Shown piece after piece: positions 34,322 to 44,150 of a stretch of DNA of 64,000 nucleotides; the first letter of the stretch is position 1, and every line of letters starts with the position of its first letter. The stretch spans positions 90,649,673 to 90,713,672 of the forward strand of contig JAYGXS010000002.1 in the NCBI GenBank assembly GCA_036362985.1. Reading direction: 5' to 3'. Below the pieces are notes generated by a model. It was not told where the DNA came from. It worked only from the letters and a program-made list of their open reading frames with translations, and searched no databases. The translations under genes were made by a program, and so were the position numbers. The stretch comes from Ligula intestinalis (Eukaryota; Platyhelminthes; Cestoda; Diphyllobothriidea; Diphyllobothriidae).

Positions 34322-34665
34322 TGGACCAACTGCGAGCAGTGTATGTAGGAAGGTGTTCGCTGACTCTTGGCTAGGTCACTGAGATGCATCAATTTACAAT
34401 TTCGGTCTACGTCTATAGACCTTAAATATACTGATATATACCGCGATCAGAAATTCATTTCTGCGGAGATTAAAAAGCTGAACTTTCAAAACCGGTATAT
34501 CAACCATAAAGCAAAAAGGCAAAGCTGGGCGACCCACTGATGAGCCGGAGCCCTCACAGCTGCGTCAAGCAGCGGCAGAATACCGGCGAAACACGTTTCT
34601 GGGCCTTTTAGCAACTACCAAGGCTGTTAGTATGGTAAGTTACAACGTCAATTTATACTACTAAG
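34322..34665 (+). repeat. Hammerhead retrozyme-like repeat (family RZ), copy 1
   Basis: A single, near full-length unit. It starts TGGACCAACTGCGAGCA, passes GGTGTTCGCTGAC and TATAGACCTTAAATATACTG, then ACCGGTATATCAACC, the hammerhead, and AAGGCTGTTAGTATGGTAAG. It is closely similar to the tandem units at 39445-40260 and lies 0.4 kb from the 3' end of the Aurora-like gene. Non-coding. Confidence 0.82.
34524..34612 (+). ncRNA. Type I hammerhead ribozyme, RZ copy 1
   Basis: CCCA (34533-34536) pairs with TGGG (34600-34603) as stem I. Core CTGATGA is at 34537-34543. Stem II is GCCGG/CCGGC around a long loop that contains its own GCTGC/GCAGC hairpin. GAAA is at 34588-34591, and the short stem III loop CACGT leads to the site triplet TTC (34597-34599). 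U at the middle of the triplet is kept, but the first base no longer pairs with the C after GAAA. Confidence 0.72.
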
Positions 34666-35079
34666 GACTGTCTGGGATGGTTTTTGCATTTATTCATCAA
34701 GGCATGCGTGATCCGCTCGTAGGCAGCCAGTCCTGCATGACAATGAATAGTTGATGTCAGAGAGGAATGAAAATTAAATTACACCGACTTTTGCTAAGAC
34801 TTTCAACAACCACTACTAGCACGCGACGTAAAAGATTATCCGAGAGGGGCGGTCGATATGCTCCAAAATGTTTCTCCAATGAACTTAACAAACGCGCTAT
34901 CTTGTAGGGGCGCTATGCGGCACCCCGAATTTGGAAAATTATGCATTAAAATATATTTTATACCGCTTTCTTGAAGATGTAGGATTTGTGCGCATAAAGT
35001 GGGCAATGAAAGACTACAGATATGAGTCGTACCTATGACATGCGTGAGACTGTGCATTAAGTCCGGACTTAACTGAGAA

Positions 35080-36136
35080 TTACACGGGATAATAGTGAGC
35101 AAAAGTATGTAAAAGGAGAGGCTATTATAGTATTAAAAGGCTACCTCCTACAATTGCTTCTAATCGGTGGTTAATGTTTGACAGTAGTGCTACGAAGTCA
35201 CACCCCTGGTCAAAGAAAAAATGCAATGCGCATATGATTACTACAGACTGAAACTTTGTGAAAAATACCTTTTTTAGAAATTCAGCAGCCTTCAAGCATT
35301 TTACCGGGGTCAGATCGACTTCAGACGCTTGTATTCGATGCAGGGTTTCTTTTTCGGATGTAACTTTAAAAGGTGTGAAGCCTGTAATCATCTCAAAGGC
35401 CACAGCACCCAGGCTCCAAATGTCACATCTGAAATCATGCATAAAATCCATAGACGTCATTTCTGGAGCCAGATATGCCAATGTTCCCCAGACAGCCGTA
35501 CGCCTAAGGGTTTAGTTAAAGTTATTTTCCGTTACTTTGAAGCTGGACTATGGACAGCGCAGCCAAAATCAGCAACCTTCAGTTCTCCTCTCAGGCCGAT
35601 AAGGGCGTTAGAAGGATTTATATCACGATGGATCACGTTTCGTTGGTGGCAATATGAGAGAGAGCTTGCCAACTGATACACATACTGCGGGCGAGTGGAA
35701 ATTCTTCAAAGATGAGGACCTACCGTAGCAGAACGCTTCGCAGTGAACCGAAATCTTTGCATCTCCCTGGCCAGGTCACCGTTCGGAACGTATTCCAGAA
35801 TAACATAAACTCGTTTTTCGTCATAAAAATAACCATATAAACGGACGATATTAGGATGCCTAAAATAAACTGATACTGAATTTAGCCTTACTTAAGATGG
35901 GACTGTATTTCAATCTCTCGCTGTAGTTGTTGCATAGTCTCTGGTGTTGAAAAATGAAGTTTTGACATGATCTGTGGGTGTCAAAATAATATTAGACAGA
36001 CCTTCAAGGAAGAAACGAAACGACTTTGCTTTTCCCTGGCAAGGTACACCGAACCAAACCTCCCTTTTCCTAGATTTTTGCCTATGTCAAAGTCATTGAG
36101 TGACCACCTTTTAACAGGCCTATTGAAAGACACCAT
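35080..36136 (-). CDS. Aurora-family protein kinase, compact divergent gene
   Basis: Seven exons: 36136-36002, 35971-35892, 35859-35724, 35684-35536, 35503-35269, 35205-35152 and 35121-35080. Introns are 30, 32, 39, 32, 63 and 30 bp, all GT-AG, and phases match throughout (276 residues). The ATG follows an in-frame TAA 18 bases upstream. Order: [20 protein letters not shown] (Gly loop), VSSLK with the ATP Lys, [73 protein letters not shown]. The string is clearly Aurora. Oddities: HRD.K has Asn for Lys (residue 140), DFGW is DFGC, the activation-loop Thr is Ala (170), and the terminal HPW box is HTF. If the last intron is retained, the protein ends at 35125 instead. Likely a diverged paralogue, perhaps weakly active. 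Confidence 0.88.
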
Positions 36137-37309
36137 TAATTCGAACAACGGAAGTTACGGTATCAACTCGCCGGGACTAGCCTTGGATGAAACACCACCC
36201 GGTAGTAACCGAAGTCTCTGTGGATCGTTGATAAAATGGCGCTGTAAAGCAGAACCACCCCTTCGGGCAGAAGCACCAGAGGGAGGAGAAAAATAAGGTG
36301 TATCAGCCATATTGCCAGTGGGCTTACGAGCACAACACAGGCCTTGAGCAAGCAACAGGCAGAACCGTTAACCTCTTAATAGTATTCCGCGGCGGAGTCA
36401 AATTGGGCGCCCGATTGTTTAAAGACCTTAAGTATATATACGGTGGCCATTTTGGGCGTTCTGCCATTTCCCTATTGATTTTATCATCGAAATCACTCCT
36501 ATATTTGCCTTCAGCGAACCATGCAACAAATATGTCAAGATCACACTTTAATCGACTTTCCAAATAAGTGTCAACACCCTGCTAGTTGTTATTGTTTCGT
36601 GCTACCTATCAAAAACGTTACTTCTCGTTGTAGTCTGTGATATCGCGTCGACTTAACAAAATTTTCACTTCATGTTTTAGGATTATCTGATGTTGTTTAT
36701 CCTATTTAGTCGACTTTTGACACTGGAAACCTAATGCTTAACGAAATCATGGCGGTAGTCATGTGTCAAAGTGGATTAATGTGCATGTAACCCGTTCAAA
36801 TGGACTTCGGAATTCTACGGTGCGTATCCGTAGACTACTTTAAGAATATCAAAAAGTTGTGAACGTGGGAATTCTTACAGAAAAATGGATTTGGATGTGT
36901 ACATAATTGCGGAGAATGTCGCCCTATCATGCTGTACTGACACTAGGATTTAGATGGATTAAACTGGTAAACAAAGGGATGACAAAAGTGTAGGAGAGCA
37001 AAACGTATAGCAGCAAGCTAAAACCAGTACATAATTAGGCGATGGCCAAAGTGAATTCCGGGTTGATAGTGTTAGGTCACTTGGCAGGACCAGAGTACTG
37101 CAAACAAGCCGAAGATGTGTGGACAGAAAATCTTCAAACCAAGTGGACTAAATTGTCAGAAACTGCATAAAAATGATCAAATTCTTCGAATAAGAACTCA
37201 GGGTCTGTGGCGTGTGTCCTTACCTATACCTGGTAAGCCGATGTAGCAGTACTTATTACCATAGTGGACGTAGAAGACGGAAGGTGCATAGCTAGTTACT
37301 CTATTCCAT
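36137..37309. other. Upstream region of the Aurora-like gene, no exon seen
   Basis: Any promoter of the kinase would lie here; I see no clear TATA box. The frames at 36155-36355 and 36324-36563 show no domain. Confidence 0.4.
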
Positions 37310-38010
37310 CTACAGCAGGTGCACTATCTCATAAAATCCAACGATTTTTACAAATAACTCCCTCTTACTCAAACGCAGCCCAAGCTGTGTCCCCCAAATT
37401 CTAAGAGCAATAAAGTAATGATCGTTCTTCACAATAGGGCGTATTATAAATAGTGAAGGAATATAACGTTTTATAAAAACGCCAGCTTTTTTAACAAAGT
37501 GGAAAATTCCGAAAAAGCGGAAATCGGGCGTACTAGGTAAACATTACTTTTACATGTAGAGGAGGCCCGTTCATGCAAAACCCCTGAGAAAATAAAGCAG
37601 CACAAGTAAAATTACGTTGTAAAATAATCGTTTTGTTAAGTTTTTGAATACATATGCTTCCATATTACGTGCAATATAATGTATGGCTGCAACCGAAGAG
37701 CCTAAATTTCGAGTGTGTATTTTAATACGTTTTCACGAGAACTGCCAGTTGTTTCTTTCGTTTTTTTCATCGCTTGACCTATGTTGAACTAAGGCAACCA
37801 CTTGATGTGCCCCATTAGGAGATCACAGGAGTAGTATATTTCCAAGGCTCACTTGCGGACATACCGGTCAGTGACTAATAAATTTCAATAGAACTTTCGG
37901 GAACAATTGTACAGTAAGAGTAATTGTCTTCCGCCATATTTTTTTAATTATTTCGATAGTTCTATTACGAAGAAGTTCACGGTATTTAACCTACTCAGTG
38001 TATGTGTAGG
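37310..38010 (-). repeat. ~700 bp dispersed repeat (family R7), copy 3
   Basis: Reverse complement of copies 1 and 2: on - strand it reads CGGAAATTTTCC-like and GCATGAACGGGCCTCCTC, and shares the CATATGTATTC and TTACTTTATTGCTCTTAGAA landmarks. Closest to copy 1 (4035-4765). It lies outside TRMT1, so the family is genome-dispersed and not confined to one intron. Confidence 0.7.
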
Positions 38011-39444
38011 TTAGCAGTTGCTAAGAATTTTGAGAATCAATGAGACTCCATCGCGCTTTGACTTTCCGCTCTTGAGTATTGGATGCCTCAAATAATCTAT
38101 TATGCAGTCTCGTAGAATACTTCTGTGTGACTTACTTTGCATCAGACGAGCGCAAAGCCTGCCTGATTCCTTTCCAGAGACCGCTACTGAAGTTCAGATC
38201 CTCCATTATTCATCTCTGTCTGTGTCTCAAGGATCTGCCGAATAATCTGCACATCCGGTGGAAGTAATGAGATGCTCTCACACCTGAACCTTGTCAATGT
38301 GCTGACCCAATTGAACACTTGCCTCCCTCGTAGCTGTTCTCTGCAATTGTTCTGCCAAATGGATATAACTTTCTTCAAGGCCTTGGCTTGCTACCAACAC
38401 TGGCAGTCATCCAGATCCCTCGGCCCAGGCGGCCACATTGGACCTTGCTTGAAACATCTGCGCAGCCCTCTGCACGACATTGCAAAAAATCCCAAAAGTC
38501 TCGGGGATTACGAGCTTCATGCGAAGGTCTCCGCGGTCTACCTTACGTGGCTATCTGCGTACCGTGATTACCCCGCTAGCGATCTTATAAGCCAGACCTG
38601 ACGGCCTAAATATTCGCCCTTGGTTTGACCCAAAGCGGACTGTCAGCGATCTGGACGGATGCCTCTGTTTTTCCAGTTCCGTTAGCGGACTCTGCAATCA
38701 GCAAGGAAGAATCAGGACGCGGCTTCCACATGGTGATGATCCTGGGCACCTTTGCAATGCCTTTCGTTGGAACCCCCTTTTTTCTCCTTTATTTCACGCA
38801 TTACTCCTACAAGAGCGACAGTTTTTCTCCTAAAAATCCCTGAGGAGTTATTTTACTGTCTGCTGCTATTCTCATCCTATGACACAGGACAACTGGCCTC
38901 GCCAACAGTCTGAGAAACAAATGTTCTGCTACCACTGCACATATGTACAAATAGGGCACTCAAAGGAATTTTTCCTACATATCCCTCAATACTGATACTG
39001 ATAGAGATTTTCCATGAAATTCTAACTAAGACTTTACGATTTTCAATGGCTTTATTCAATTGACCATAAATAATGAGTTTATTCTATGTGCTTACCAAAA
39101 TCTTCAAAATAAGAAAGATCTTGAAAGTTTTTACATTAATAACCAGCTTTTTAACATTTTTCTCTATGCAGTTTTCTTTGTGTGTCATAGTTTCAGAACC
39201 ACCCAATCATGTGAATTATTTGCCGAGAAAAATGAACGTCTACTACAAAAGCCGCGGATGAATATGCTCAAGATTGATTTAGAATAATTCTACAAAAAGT
39301 AAACTTTTTAAAAAAAGCTTTACTTATATATTTTGGCAGCTGATGTCTGCGTGCTTCAATTTTTTTGGTGATTTAGTCAAGATCAGAATGGGACATTTTT
39401 GCCAGTTTATTGATTCCCCAAAAAATTATGGAAAAATCTTCCTT
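38011..39444. other. Spacer with unassigned short open frames
   Basis: On - strand, frames such as SQGLEESYIHLAEQLQRTAT (near 38370) and PRIITMWKPRPDSSLL (near 38720) look protein-like, and GTAAGT donors occur (for example at 38137 on - strand). I could not build a consistent gene or name a family. The + frames 38272-38601 and 38625-38843 overlap them. A further unidentified - strand gene is possible. Confidence 0.3.
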
Positions 39445-39722
39445 TGGCTCTGGAGGTGTTCGCTGACCCTTTGCGAGGTAACTGAGGTGCATCTTTTAAC
39501 AATATTACAAATCTCCTACTAAAACAACTGCGAGCACGTGTATGTAGGGGGGTGTTCGCTGACCCTTGGCGAGGTCACTGAGATGCATCAATTTACAATT
39601 TCGGTCTACGTCTATAGACCTTAAATATACTGATATACACCGCGATCAGAAATTAATTTCTCCGGAGATTAAAAAGCTGAACTTTCAAAACCGGTATATC
39701 AACCATAAAGCAAAAAGGCAAA

Positions 39723-39812
39723 GCTGGGCGACCCACTGATGAGCCGGAGCCCTCACAGCTGCGTCAAGCAGCGGCAGAATACCGGCGAAACACGTGCCTG
39801 GGCCTTCTAGCA
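39723..39812 (+). ncRNA. Type I hammerhead ribozyme, RZ copy 2
   Basis: Stem I CCCA (39732-39735) with TGGG (39799-39802), core CTGATGA (39736-39742), stem II GCCGG/CCGGC with inner GCTGC/GCAGC hairpin, GAAA (39787-39790), site triplet GCC (39796-39798). The essential U of the site is C, so cleavage should fail. Confidence 0.7.
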
Positions 39813-40058
39813 ACTACCTAGGCTGTTAGTATGGTAAGTTACAACGTCAATTTATACTACTAACGACTGTCTGATGGGAGCATGTGTATATTTTACAGAA
39901 GTTGACGGGTTTGATTACAAATATACACTTACAATTTCGGTCTATGCCTATAGACCTTAAATATACTGATATATACCGCGATCGGAAATTAATTTCTCTG
40001 GAGATTAAAAAGCTGAATTTTTAAACCGGTATATCAACCAGAAAGCAAAAAGGGGAAA

Positions 40059-40158
40059 GCTGGGCGACCCACTGATGAGCCGGAGCCCTCGCAGCTGTGT
40101 CAAGCAGCGGCAGAATACCGGCGAAACAAGTATCTGGGCCTTTTACCAAGTACCAAAG
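40059..40158 (+). ncRNA. Type I hammerhead ribozyme, RZ copy 3
   Basis: Stem I CCCA with TGGG (40145-40148), core CTGATGA (40072-40078), stem II GCCGG/CCGGC, GAAA (40133-40136), site triplet ATC (40142-40144). ATC obeys the NUH rule, so this copy is the best candidate for activity. Confidence 0.72.
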
Positions 40159-40599
40159 CTGTTAGTATGATAAGTTATAACGTCAATATCACTAATCCCC
40201 CACTGGACCAACAGCGAACACGTGCAATTTGGGGGGTTGTTCGCTGACCGTTGGCGAGGTATGTGGTTGACGGAAAGGGTGGAGTGGGTTTCCGCGGAAC
40301 GGGAGCAGGGCAACTGAGGCAATTATTAAGGGAAAGAGGCAAAATGTGTTAGTTGGGAGGACGAAAATTGGCACGTGAACCAACTCCTGCATCTAAGTCC
40401 AGACGTGCCGCTTGGAAAATAGTATGCCTGCTGAAAAGTAGGAAGCAGTTTTTTCTAGTTTAAAAAAATATGACTGGCCTCATTAAACCTACTTGCCCCC
40501 AATTCTTTCTCGTCCCAACCCTCCCTCATCCGTCTCCCATCTCAAAGGAGAGCTCAGGGCGTTGGAGTAAGTCCTATTACACTAGCAGCCTGGATTATC

Positions 40600-41370
40600 A
40601 ACTCCCTCCAGGATAGCCCGAAGCGTAACCGACCTCAAGGGAGAACAGCACTAATAACCCGGGAAACGGCGCAATTCAAGGTCGAAATTGCCACACTCAG
40701 TGAAACCCTTTTCTCCTACGAAGACCGTGTAGAGGAGGTGGGTGAAGTTACAATTTCTTCTGCAGTGCCCGCCAAAAGGTAAGGCAACGCGAGACTGACG
40801 TCACCATTGCCATCCGGACCGACATTGTGGGACGTCTACTCTGTTTGCCCCAGGGAATCAGTGATCGTCGGATGAGCCTCCGCCTGCCTCTTTTTGGTGG
40901 CAACTTTGCCATCATCGTCAGCACCTAGGCCCACCCCGCCCTTCCTGATAACGAGTTCCGACGAGACAAATGACACTTTCTACGAGGCTCTGCACGCCCT
41001 CTGTCTGTGTTGAGCTTTCTTAGTAATTTCAACGCTCCCGATGGCACAGCCTACGCTGCATTTAGAGAAGTGCTTGGTCCTCACGCAACGAAAATGATCT
41101 GCCTCTCCTCGGAACCTGCGCAAAGCACCGTTTCATCCTGACTTACACCAATTTTCGCCTTCCGCTGCAGCACAAGGTGGTCCACGCAATGGCATACCCG
41201 CAATATGTCCTCGCACGGCGGCGTGACAAACAGTACGGGCTGGTGACATAGGCGAAGCCGGGTGCCGCCGGATAGACCAATCATCATCTCGTAATCTGCA
41301 AGATGAGTAGCTGCCCCTGACCACGCAGGAGACCTCAGGGTCAACGACCCCAGATAAGTTAAATACTTTT
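40600..41370 (+). pseudogene. RTE-like endonuclease (EEP) domain, decayed
   Basis: The frame starts NSLQDSPKRNRPQGRTALIT, then AQFKVEIATLSETLFSYEDR. LSET is the first catalytic block of exonuclease-endonuclease-phosphatase nucleases. Later pieces in shifted frames include GNFAIIVST and TSSDETNDTFYEALHAL, then stops. No continuous frame remains, so the domain is dead. Confidence 0.7.
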
Positions 41371-41621
41371 TTTAAACCTGGCCGCTAACAATTTGCATTT
41401 CAATGGCCCACCTGATCACACTCATCCAGATATATGTGGCGGCAAGTCTCCCAGGACTTCATTGACGTAACAGTTGTCTGCCTGTACAAGCGATAGGGGA
41501 ACCATCAACTCTGTGATAATCATCAAGTAATCTCGCTGCTCATTATCAACGGCAAAATATTCGCTGGTTTTCTTAACCACCTCAACAACCACCCGGAAAA
41601 GGGACTCTAACCAGAAAGCCA

Positions 41622-42045
41622 ATGTGTTTTTTTCGTCATCGCGAAAACACCACCATGATCTTCGCTGCACGACAGCTGCATGAGAATTGCCAGGAGATGT
41701 GCGCCCACGTCTACACTATTTTTGGGGATCTAACGAAAGCATTCAACGCGCTAAATCACGCTGGACATTGGAATGTCATGCAGAAGTTCAGATGTCCTGA
41801 GCATTTCACCCATAGCTCCCCGCCAGCCCCAAGACGGGATGATGGCGCGCGCCACGGACAATGGGATGGTTTCTGAAGACTTCGCAATGACTTATGGAGT
41901 GACGAGGCCCTCCGGGCCTAAAATATAAATTTATTTAATATTCATTTAATGAAGCAAGACTGTGTCCTCTCGCTTACTCTCTTTAGTCTCATGTTCTCTG
42001 CAATGATAAAGGACGCCGACCGTCGCCTCATCTCTCTAGGATCTA
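41622..42045 (+). pseudogene. RTE-like reverse transcriptase, N-terminal block
   Basis: MIFAARQLHENCQEMCAHVY, then TIFGDLTKAFNALNHAGHWN is the finger region and motif A. The motif A core is DLTKAFN where DLTKAFD is expected, so a catalytic-motif residue is altered. After an inserted tail fragment at 41905-41950, KQDCVLSLTLFSLMFSAMIK continues as the QG(C/S)VL..(T/L)LF block, with G changed to D. Confidence 0.8.
41905..41950 (+). mobile_element. Short insertion: tail of a small retroelement
   Basis: GAGGCCCTCCGGGCCTAAAA, then TATAAATTTATTTAATATTC, splits the RT sequence between GV and KQ. The same tail (GGGCCTTAAATATACAATTT, then ATTTATCATTG) ends the ~315 bp insertion at 42775-43090. Both look like 5'-truncated copies of one element with a T- and A-rich 3' end. 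Confidence 0.55.
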
Positions 42046-42540
42046 GCCTTTGATGGCTCCGCCATCAGGACGAGCCACCAGCGCCTTCACTAGACAACCG
42101 TTGTGGACGCAAAATCCAGCTTCCACCTCCCCGGTCCTTCTGAATGGCTATCCATCTCCGATTGCGGCCTCGGAACGACTTCTCCCGAGGGTGACTCGCT
42201 GTACGCTGGCACAGCTACGCATTGGCTACTGCATGCTCCTTCGCCAGTACGAACACCGGCTGGACCCGTCCATACCCAACTGCTGTCCCGACTGCGGCGT
42301 CTCACCGCATGACTACCATCATCTCTTCGCCTGCAGTTCCCAGCTAGGCACTGGAGGACCTTTGGCTCAAGCCGGTCGAGTTCGCGGCTTTTCTCCGTCC
42401 CCCAACTACTCTCAGTTTGGATTCCGGCTGGGATTTCTGAGCCATCTATGGGCTACAACACGCACGCACACACACATGCCGACCGTGACGTGCGTCTCGG
42501 GATCTACATCTGAAGATCAGAAGTACGCTGGCCCCCATGT
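42046..42540 (+). mobile_element. Jockey-like element 3' end nested in the RTE-like element
   Basis: The frame (42050-42565) reads LLPRVTRCTLAQLRIGYCML, then DPSIPNCCPDCGVSPHDYHH and LFACSSQLGT. This C-terminal Cys/His segment is typical of jockey-like reverse transcriptases. It matches 53480-53800 at the DNA level, and each copy has small deletions that the other lacks. It ends near GGGCTACAACACGCACG and a CA-rich tail. RTE sequence resumes at about 42545 with VSTTTVHDLL, so it is a nested, 5'-truncated insertion. Confidence 0.8.
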
Positions 42541-42544
42541 GCGT

Positions 42545-42770
42545 CTCCACGACCACAGTTCATGACCTACTGTTCCCGTAAGACTGCGCTCTCAAGACCA
42601 CTACGCAAATGGACATATAAAAAAGTATAGAACTCTTCCCCGTAGGTTTGAAAATGTCGGTCACGCAATCATCACGGGTAAAACACCTGTCATGTATCAA
42701 GCACCGTCTGGTGCTGATAACAATGCTCCCCCGAACACTCAACAGCAATCCTCCATCTAACTGCATTATG
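42545..42770 (+). pseudogene. RTE-like reverse transcriptase, middle block
   Basis: VSTTTVHDLLFP, a stop, then DCALKT in place of the catalytic LLFADDCAL box, so the ADD motif is destroyed. It is followed by FENVGHAIITGKTPVMYQAP, which matches the CENFGL.I...KT.VM region after motif C. Confidence 0.7.
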
Positions 42771-42774
42771 TCAT

Positions 42775-43090
42775 ACCATACTACCTATTAAGGCAGTTTT
42801 GTCTCCTACATTTCTTTGAAAATCGGTGACTCGCTGAACGCATCCACCGATGCAGAATTTTTTACTGCACTGAAAGTTATTTTATGAGAGAGTTCATTGT
42901 TAATTTGATCTCAATTAATATCTTACCGCGCGTAACCAACTACTAATCCCTATTGTTACACAGCTGATTACACGCAGCTGGGATTACCTATTTTTATTTT
43001 CTGATTTTCACGATAGCACTAGGTTTGTAATGAAAAGGTCCCTTGGGCCTTAAATATACAATTTATTTATCATTGTTTATTTATCAACTT
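42775..43090 (+). mobile_element. ~315 bp non-coding insertion in the RTE-like element
   Basis: Separates the KTPVM block from NDTELK. It shows no frame and ends in GGGCCTTAAATATACAATTT, then ATTTATCATTGTTTATTTAT, like the 45 bp insertion at 41905. Confidence 0.55.
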
Positions 43091-44118
43091 CAATGACACC
43101 GAGCTGAAAACGTGAACAACTTGGCCTTCCGTGGCAGCACGCTATCCTGCAAGACCAGAATCAACGACGAGGTTGTTTGCTGAATTCCCGAAGTCCGCCA
43201 CGCTTGCGGCTGGCTTCGAACTTCCGTGTGGAACCGTCAAAGCCTCCAGTTTTCTACAAAATTGAAGGATTACAGAGCCTGTGCGGAATGGAGCCTTGGA
43301 GCGTCTACGCTAGCCAAGCTCGACAACCAAATTCTTTCCATCTCAGCTGGCAGGACAGGATCCCAGGCACAAAAGTCCTGGTGAGATCGGGAATTCTCAG
43401 TCTCCAGACCATGCTAACGCAGATACAACGACGCTGGAGAGGCCGTCTGGTCCGGATGGATGACCACCGACTACCCAAGTGACTATTCAACGTTTATCTT
43501 GCTGCGAGTGCTCGCCGAAAAGGAGGACAAAAGAGGCGCTACCATGACACTCTGAAGGACTCCTTAAACACAGAACCGATCTATTTGTGGAGAACGAAAC
43601 AAATTTGCGCAGCTATCTATGAAGCCAGTTGGATCGCCGCCATCAAGGCGAAAACGACGGCTCGAAAATACCAAAATCAACGGATGCACGCTGTGAATGC
43701 CCAGACCTTCCAGCTTGTCAGCGCACCTTCCGTGAACGTATCAGCTTGGTCGGTCCTCTTCGGAGGCAGTGCACCACCTCTCCGATGGCATTCATATTTT
43801 CGGTGTCAAGCACTTCAACAGTCTGCTATTGTGTCCAGCACTTCGATGACGACCACCCGACCCATGGAAGCCCAACTGGGTGACGCTCCGCTACCCTCAT
43901 CCGTTGACACCAACCTCCCTCCTGTGACCTCACCCCTAATTCTTTCAACCACCTCCGACGCATCATCTCCTGCCACCACCCTCATAACTACATCTGAACC
44001 ATTTACCAGCAGTGAAAGGTTGACCATCCTCTGCCCTCACTGCAATCGCACATTCCTCTCACGCATCGGCCTGCTTGGTCACTTGCGAATACATCCCACT
44101 AAGACTGGTGTAGCGTGA
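43091..44118 (+). pseudogene. RTE-like reverse transcriptase C-terminus with C2H2 zinc fingers
   Basis: Two frames alternate: RINDEVV, RTSVWNRQSLQFSTKLKDYR and then HLSWQDRIPGTKVLVRSGIL, RRWRGRLVRMDDHRLPK, a TGA at 43480-43482, then KRRYHDTLKDSL and AAIYEASWIAAIKAKTTARK. A first finger survives only out of frame (LPACQRTFRERISLVGPLRR, with Cys and His lost). The second, in frame to 44118, is intact: CPHCNRTFLSRIGLLGHLRI then H. Such paired C-terminal fingers are characteristic of this flatworm element group. Confidence 0.82.
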
Positions 44119-44150
44119 TAGGAGCGGCTTGTCTGCCGGACACCTATGAT

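Larger units (their letters stand above)
39445..40262 (+). repeat. Tandem hammerhead retrozyme-like array (family RZ)
   Basis: Head fragment at 39445-39500 (GGTGTTCGCTGACCCTTTGC), full unit at 39520-39860, a unit lacking its first ~80 bases at 39890-40190, then another head at 40196-40262 (TTGTTCGCTGACCGTTGGCG). The two hammerhead cores are 336 bp apart (39736 and 40072). Tandem ~300-400 bp non-coding units, each with a type I hammerhead, are the known structure of animal retrozymes, whose RNA is cut into unit lengths and circularised. Confidence 0.8.
40560..44150 (+). mobile_element. RTE-like non-LTR retrotransposon, full-length but decayed
   Basis: In order on + strand: an endonuclease region (40600-41370), an RT N-terminal block (41620-42045), an RT middle block (42545-42770) and an RT C-terminal block with zinc fingers (43090-44118). 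Frames are broken many times. Three foreign segments interrupt it (41905-41950, 42046-42540 and 42775-43090). Elements of this design are abundant in tapeworm genomes and are often annotated as endonuclease-reverse transcriptases. It lies between the retrozyme array and the CR1-like element. Confidence 0.82.

Noticed and set aside
36155..36563. Frames upstream of the Aurora-like gene as extra 5' exons
   Set aside because: The kinase has its own ATG at 36136 with an in-frame TAA 18 bases upstream, and no splice join is needed.
41081..41670. - strand frames within the RTE-like element
   Set aside because: Antisense to recognisable endonuclease and linker remnants.
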